10,000 nt of DNA from Kiritimatiellota bacterium. GTDB lineage: Bacteria > Verrucomicrobiota > Kiritimatiellia > JAAZAB01. The translations under genes were made by a program, and so were the position numbers. Shown here piece by piece: positions 6,667 through 10,000 of the stretch. The notes under the pieces were generated by a model that was not told where the DNA came from, searched no databases, and saw nothing but the letters and a program-made list of their open reading frames with translations. The stretch spans positions 1 through 10,000 of the forward strand of contig VSJD01000351.1 in NCBI GenBank assembly GCA_008636095.1. Reading direction: 5' to 3'. Numbering within the stretch: position 1 is the stretch's first letter; each line of letters starts with the position of its first letter.

Positions 6667-7650
6667 TCAGCGCCCACCCCTTGTCCCCGCTGGCGCCGCA
6701 AAGGCCAGCGCGGCGCAACCGATCAGGCCGGCATCCTCGCCCAGCACCGCCGGAATTACGCGAATGCGCTCGGCAAAAAAGGGATGCAGGCGTTCCCGCA
6801 GATGGCGGCGCAGGGGATCGAACAGGACGCGGCCGCTCTGGGCCACACCGCCGCCGACAATAATGACTTCCGGCTGGATGAGATAGGTCACCGACGCAAA
6901 CGCCGTGGCCAGGCAATCGGCCATGGTATCGAAAATCTTGCGCGCCAGCGGATCGCCGCGCTGGGCGGCCAGGGCGATCGTTTTCGGGGTTAGGCGCTTC
7001 AGGTCGTTTTTTACCAGGCCGCGTAACACCGAGCGGCGCCCGGCACGCAGAGCCCGCGTAGCAACGGCCACAAACCGCATGTTGCCCACATACGTTTCCA
7101 GGCCGCCGCGGCCTTCGGGGGTACGCCGGCCATGTTGGTTAATAGATATGTGGCCGATCTCGCCGGCCATGGAATAGGCGCCGCGATATAGATGCCCGTC
7201 AATGACTACCGCGCCCCCCACCCCGGTGCCCAGAGTGGCGAACACGGCCTGGGAAAAGCGGCGCCCGGCGCCATAGGCGCATTCACCGAGGGCCATGGCG
7301 TTGACATCATTGTCCACGAAAGCGCTCAGGCCAAACCGTTTCCTGATCATTCCGGCCAGAGGCACGCGCGTCCAGCCGGGCACGTTGGTCAGATTATAAA
7401 TATAGCCGCGCTTAAAATCCACGAACCCCGGCACACCAACGCCGATGCCCGCCGGGCGGCGGCGGCGTCCGGCGCCAAACCGGCGCAGGCATTGACCGAC
7501 AAAATCCAGCCACGCCGAGCGGGCGCAAATGTCGGCCGTCGCCGCCTGGACCCGGTCAAGGACTACGCCGGTTTCGTCCACCAGCCCGGCCTTGACGGCC
7601 GTTCCGCCGAAGTCAATACCGATGGCCACACGTTGGTGATGGGGTTTCAT
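6667..7650 (-). CDS. ROK-family sugar kinase lacking the cysteine zinc motif
   Basis: A 327-residue cytoplasmic kinase of the ROK family (glucokinase, N-acetylglucosamine, N-acetylmannosamine and fructose kinases). The phosphate-binding IGIDFGGT is at residues 10-17. The catalytic aspartate is D115 in FVDNDVN, the second phosphate loop is LGTGVGGA at 140-147, and the adenosine motif is IIVGGGVA at 263-270. The usual EIGH histidine is present (164-167). However, the following CxCGxxGCxE zinc cluster is replaced by RTPEGRGGLE (176-185), with no cysteine nearby. There is no N-terminal helix-turn-helix, so it is a kinase and not a ROK repressor. The start at 7650 is chosen because MKPHHQ precedes the first strand directly; the 10 upstream codons fall in repeat DNA. 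No clear Shine-Dalgarno is seen. It lies 58 bp after the ceramidase-like gene. Substrate unknown; an N-acetylhexosamine or hexose is likely. Confidence 0.9.
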   Translation of the reverse strand: MKPHHQRVAIGIDFGGTAVKAGLVDETGVVLDRVQAATADICARSAWLDFVGQCLRRFGAGRRRRPAGIGVGVPGFVDFKRGYIYNLTNVPGWTRVPLAGMIRKRFGLSAFVDNDVNAMALGECAYGAGRRFSQAVFATLGTGVGGAVVIDGHLYRGAYSMAGEIGHISINQHGRRTPEGRGGLETYVGNMRFVAVATRALRAGRRSVLRGLVKNDLKRLTPKTIALAAQRGDPLARKIFDTMADCLATAFASVTYLIQPEVIIVGGGVAQSGRVLFDPLRRHLRERLHPFFAERIRVIPAVLGEDAGLIGCAALAFAAPAGTRGGR

Positions 7651-7667
7651 ACAACACAAAGAATTAA

Positions 7668-7691
7668 CGTAAAGTCGCAAAGACGCAAAGA
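7668..7691. repeat. Three tandem 8-bp repeats (CGCAAAGA)
   Basis: The plus strand has CGTAAAGT, CGCAAAGA and CGCAAAGA in direct tandem. A further CACAAAGA lies at 7655-7662, five bases out of the run. The block occupies most of the gap between the ceramidase-like gene and the ROK kinase and ends 18 bp before the kinase start codon. Confidence 0.6.
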
Positions 7692-7699
7692 AATAATTA

Positions 7700-7711
7700 T
7701 GACCGCGGTCA
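7700..7711. repeat. Perfect 12-bp palindrome at the ceramidase-like stop codon
   Basis: TGACCGCGGTCA is a perfect dyad. Its minus-strand 5' end is the TGA stop codon of the ceramidase-like gene. It could be an operator half of a regulatory site, or chance. Confidence 0.4.
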
Positions 7712-9004
7712 CTTCATGATTTTTCGGCAAACATTCAGGATGGTGTCTTCCAGTGATGCGGCAAACGGGAAAAGAGCGTATATTTTCGGCGCCAGATAAG
7801 CGGCATAATCAGCCTGATCAGCATAGGCCGTTTTAGCGGGCCAATAACCGGTATTGCCGTTGGCATAGCCGATTGTCAGCAGGGGTGAATCCAGCCTTCG
7901 TCCGTCTGAGGCGGACTTCGGCGGAGTAAACAATTGCGGGCGCAGTTTAAGGCCGTATTCGCAAAACACCTCAGCCGGTAGCGCGATCAGATTCATTCCG
8001 TTCAGCCGCATGGCCTGGATCGGAATATTATCCAAATATGGATACCGGCACAAACCGTCAAATTCCCTATCCGCGGCCTTATGCCATTCATCCGCAAATT
8101 TTTTAAACGCTGCATTGTTTTCCCTGGCAAGTATGGCCCTGTATTCACTATCTATCGTTGTCTTATCCGGCGGAACTTCCAACGGAAGCGAGATTCTTTT
8201 TTCAACCGCCGCCAGGGCGGTTAATTTTACCGACTGGCCGTTGCGCGCAATATTCAACAAATGCTGTTTTAAAGTCAGCCCGTATAAATCCAAATCGGCC
8301 GATGTGCCTGATCCCCACTTGTGCATGTAGCAGATGGGATCAATGTCGCCGCAAAAGCCCTGGAAACAGACACAGCGATATCCATCCCGCTCCATGGCTT
8401 TGACAACGGCCCCCGGCCAGTCGGCCGAGACGACCGCGCTGGGGCCCAGTGTTACCGCGTGACAGGAACAAGCTGATAAGCAGATGGGAAAATCTTTCCG
8501 CTCAAATATTATGGCGGAAAGCGTCGGATCAATGGGATTAAATGACCTAAAACGGCGATTAAATCCGATGGGCTCCGCCTGTTCTGAGCCGGTTCTCATT
8601 GCGCATGGACCACGATCAAGCGCGGCGCGGCGCGCCGCCGCCGCGATTAATTCCGGAAGACGCCGAACGTATTCCGGTGCGATTTCCCCGCAGCCGCGCA
8701 CGAATTCGGAAGCGGGACCAGAATGCGTATGCGTGCAGGCCAGGAGAACATTGGCGATCGGAACATGATGCTCAGCGGCAATCGCCTTGCGGATGGCATC
8801 CGCCGTGGCCACGTCAAACCCGATCAGATCGCAGGCAATCAGAATAAGCAGTGTTCCACCGCCGGAAACGCATACGGCCCTGGCTTTTAAATCGTCTAAT
8901 ACTGTTTCCGCCCGGCGTTCGCGGTAAAATCCGTAACCGCACAATTCCACTCCCATCGGAGGCGTAATAACGCTCTCGCCGTATCCGGCAATGAGGTCAC
9001 TCAT
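7709..9004 (-). CDS. Neutral/alkaline ceramidase-like hydrolase, intracellular
   Basis: A 431-residue protein matching the N-terminal domain of neutral/alkaline ceramidases, Zn-dependent amidases that cleave N-acyl bonds. Landmark motifs are TPPMGVELCGYG (14-25), THTHSGP (91-97), SCHAVTLG (180-187), SADWPG (193-198), FCGDIDP (217-223), LPAEVF (342-347) and YANGNTGYWP (380-389). The histidines in THTHS and CHAVTLG are the likely Zn ligands. Unlike secreted ceramidases it has no signal peptide, has 16 cysteines and lacks the C-terminal Ig-like domain, so it probably acts in the cytoplasm and need not hydrolyse ceramide. The start at 9004 overlaps the preceding aminotransferase stop by 8 bases (ATGAGTGA), implying translational coupling. 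The frame continues to 9157, but those residues are the aminotransferase read in another frame. Family is sure; substrate is unknown. Confidence 0.87.
   Translation of the reverse strand: MSDLIAGYGESVITPPMGVELCGYGFYRERRAETVLDDLKARAVCVSGGGTLLILIACDLIGFDVATADAIRKAIAAEHHVPIANVLLACTHTHSGPASEFVRGCGEIAPEYVRRLPELIAAAARRAALDRGPCAMRTGSEQAEPIGFNRRFRSFNPIDPTLSAIIFERKDFPICLSACSCHAVTLGPSAVVSADWPGAVVKAMERDGYRCVCFQGFCGDIDPICYMHKWGSGTSADLDLYGLTLKQHLLNIARNGQSVKLTALAAVEKRISLPLEVPPDKTTIDSEYRAILARENNAAFKKFADEWHKAADREFDGLCRYPYLDNIPIQAMRLNGMNLIALPAEVFCEYGLKLRPQLFTPPKSASDGRRLDSPLLTIGYANGNTGYWPAKTAYADQADYAAYLAPKIYALFPFAASLEDTILNVCRKIMK
7900..7916. repeat. Palindromic repeat inside the ceramidase-like gene
   Basis: GTCCGTC (7900-7906) and GGCGGAC (7910-7916) pair over seven positions (one G-T) around the loop TGA. 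The element is bordered by short CGAAG-type direct repeats on the minus strand. It encodes part of a hydrophilic insert, PPKSASDGRRLD (361-372), placed just before the conserved YANGNTGYWP motif. Confidence 0.5.
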
Positions 9005-9998
9005 GACGCAATTCTTTCCTGTGTTCCCAGACCTTGGCAACGGCCGCGATGATATCTTGCATGTCGGAGGGTTCGGCCAATAAATCTTTCTGCACAATCC
9101 AGCAGGCTTCCTTGCAGATCCGCTCGGAATTTGGACACGAAACCCGCGTGTAATCAATTTTTTTGCCGTAATAGGGACAGGATAGCGGACAATAGCGCGG
9201 GCCTTTGCCGCTTTTTTGGAACAACGGATTTTTATAAAGCGGGATGGGATAGCCGCTCCAAACCGATATGCCTTCCGCCTTTAACGCGTTGAGGAACGTT
9301 TCCCGGCTGACGCCGCCCCATGCTTCGGTCACAAACCGAAAAATATATAAATGATAAGACCGACGTGTAACCCTGGGATCGTTTTTCAACAACGCGATGC
9401 CGGGAATATTTTTTAACCCCTTGTCCAGCAAGACGGCGTTTTTCTGCCGCTTGATGGTCTGTTCCTTCAGGCGGGTCAATTGGCCCAACAGAATCGCCGC
9501 CTGCAGTTCGGTCATACGCAAATTGCTGCCAAGCAGATAATGTTCATAAAAGGCCTTGCCTTTGCCGCGTCCGCAATTGGAATAGCTTCGGGCAGCATCC
9601 GCAATTTTCTCATTGTCGGTCAATAGGATGCCGCCTTCCCCGGCAGTGATGTTCTTGCTCATCTGGAAGCTGAATACGCCGCAATCGCCCAGCGCACCCG
9701 TGCCCTTGCCTTTCCATTGACTCCCCCAGCTGTGGCAGGCGTCCTCAATAAGACGCAGTTTATGTTTGCGCGCCAAGGCTTTGAAGGCGTCCACATCCAC
9801 CGGCAGGCCGGCAAAGTGGACCGGCATAATGGCCTTGGTTTTAGCGGTGATGGCTTTGGCCGCTGCCTTTGGGTCCAAGTTGCCCGTATTCAAGTCAATA
9901 TCCGCGAACACCGGAATTGCGTTCACCTTCAACACGGCGCTGGCCGTGGCCATGAAAGTGTAAGGCGGCACGATTACTTCGTCGCCCGCGCCGATCCC
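8997..9998 (-). CDS. DegT/DnrJ/EryC1/StrS-family PLP aminotransferase (5' end outside window)
   Basis: 334 codons are visible, open to the window edge; the protein is read from GIGAGDEVIVPPYTF, so the first part of the N-terminus is missing. It belongs to the type I fold sugar/cyclitol aminotransferases. EDACHSWGSQWKGKG provides the PLP aspartate, and SFQMSKNITAGEGG carries the catalytic lysine (in SKN) that forms the Schiff base. The C-terminal CPNSERICKEACWIVQKDLL segment resembles glutamine:scyllo-inosose aminotransferases (StsC type) and related enzymes. Reaction by family knowledge: transfer of an amino group, usually from glutamate or glutamine, to a keto-sugar or keto-cyclitol. An ATG-initiated reading within the window (GTG at 9971 as start) was set aside because conserved sequence continues upstream. 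It is the first visible gene of a coupled operon with the ceramidase-like and ROK genes. Confidence 0.92.
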   Translation of the reverse strand, partial: GIGAGDEVIVPPYTFMATASAVLKVNAIPVFADIDLNTGNLDPKAAAKAITAKTKAIMPVHFAGLPVDVDAFKALARKHKLRLIEDACHSWGSQWKGKGTGALGDCGVFSFQMSKNITAGEGGILLTDNEKIADAARSYSNCGRGKGKAFYEHYLLGSNLRMTELQAAILLGQLTRLKEQTIKRQKNAVLLDKGLKNIPGIALLKNDPRVTRRSYHLYIFRFVTEAWGGVSRETFLNALKAEGISVWSGYPIPLYKNPLFQKSGKGPRYCPLSCPYYGKKIDYTRVSCPNSERICKEACWIVQKDLLAEPSDMQDIIAAVAKVWEHRKELRHE

Positions 9999-10000
9999 GC

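Noticed and set aside
9005..9157. 51-codon N-terminal extension of the ceramidase-like protein
   Set aside because: It overlaps the conserved C-terminus of the aminotransferase in another frame and has no family similarity; the ATG at 9004 sits exactly before the conserved start of the domain.

Overview
The window reads as an ordinary chromosomal segment of a moderately GC-rich, free-living heterotrophic bacterium. Every convincing gene is on the minus strand. The gene types suggest the PVC group (Verrucomicrobiota, Kiritimatiellota or Lentisphaerota) or a neighbouring phylum: a GcnA-like GH20 hexosaminidase, a eukaryote/Bacteroidota-like ketol-acid reductoisomerase, a TGS-fused nucleoside kinase, an intracellular ceramidase-like protein beside a DegT-type aminotransferase, and a cysteine-poor ROK kinase. 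This placement is inferred from gene content and has not been tested by phylogeny. No phage, plasmid, transposase, CRISPR or RNA gene was seen.

Layout in the direction of transcription, from high to low coordinates: (1) A DegT/DnrJ/EryC1/StrS aminotransferase whose 5' end lies beyond base 10000. It overlaps by 8 bases a neutral/alkaline ceramidase-like protein with no signal peptide, and a ROK sugar kinase follows after 58 bp. This looks like a small operon for an amino-sugar, aminocyclitol or other N-acylated polyol substrate. (2) A two-gene phosphate module, a DUF47/PhoU-like regulator followed by a PiT phosphate transporter, ending in two hairpins. (3) ilvC, preceded by a 334-bp intergenic stretch with promoter-like hexamers and a near-perfect Shine-Dalgarno. 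(4) A 260-bp intergenic mosaic of 7-bp repeats and hairpins. (5) A 557-aa nucleoside/uridine kinase with an N-terminal TGS/ThrRS-like region, then, 14 bp further on, a GH20 glycosidase that runs off the left edge.

The most unusual non-coding structure is the ilvC-kinase intergenic region (2907-3166). There, runs of heptamers alternate with three hairpins, like a dispersed intergenic repeat element. A palindromic repeat-like sequence sits in frame inside the ceramidase-like gene, and an 8-bp tandem lies just upstream of the ROK kinase. The most interesting gene-level observation is the aminotransferase/ceramidase-like/ROK kinase set, whose substrate cannot be read from the sequence.
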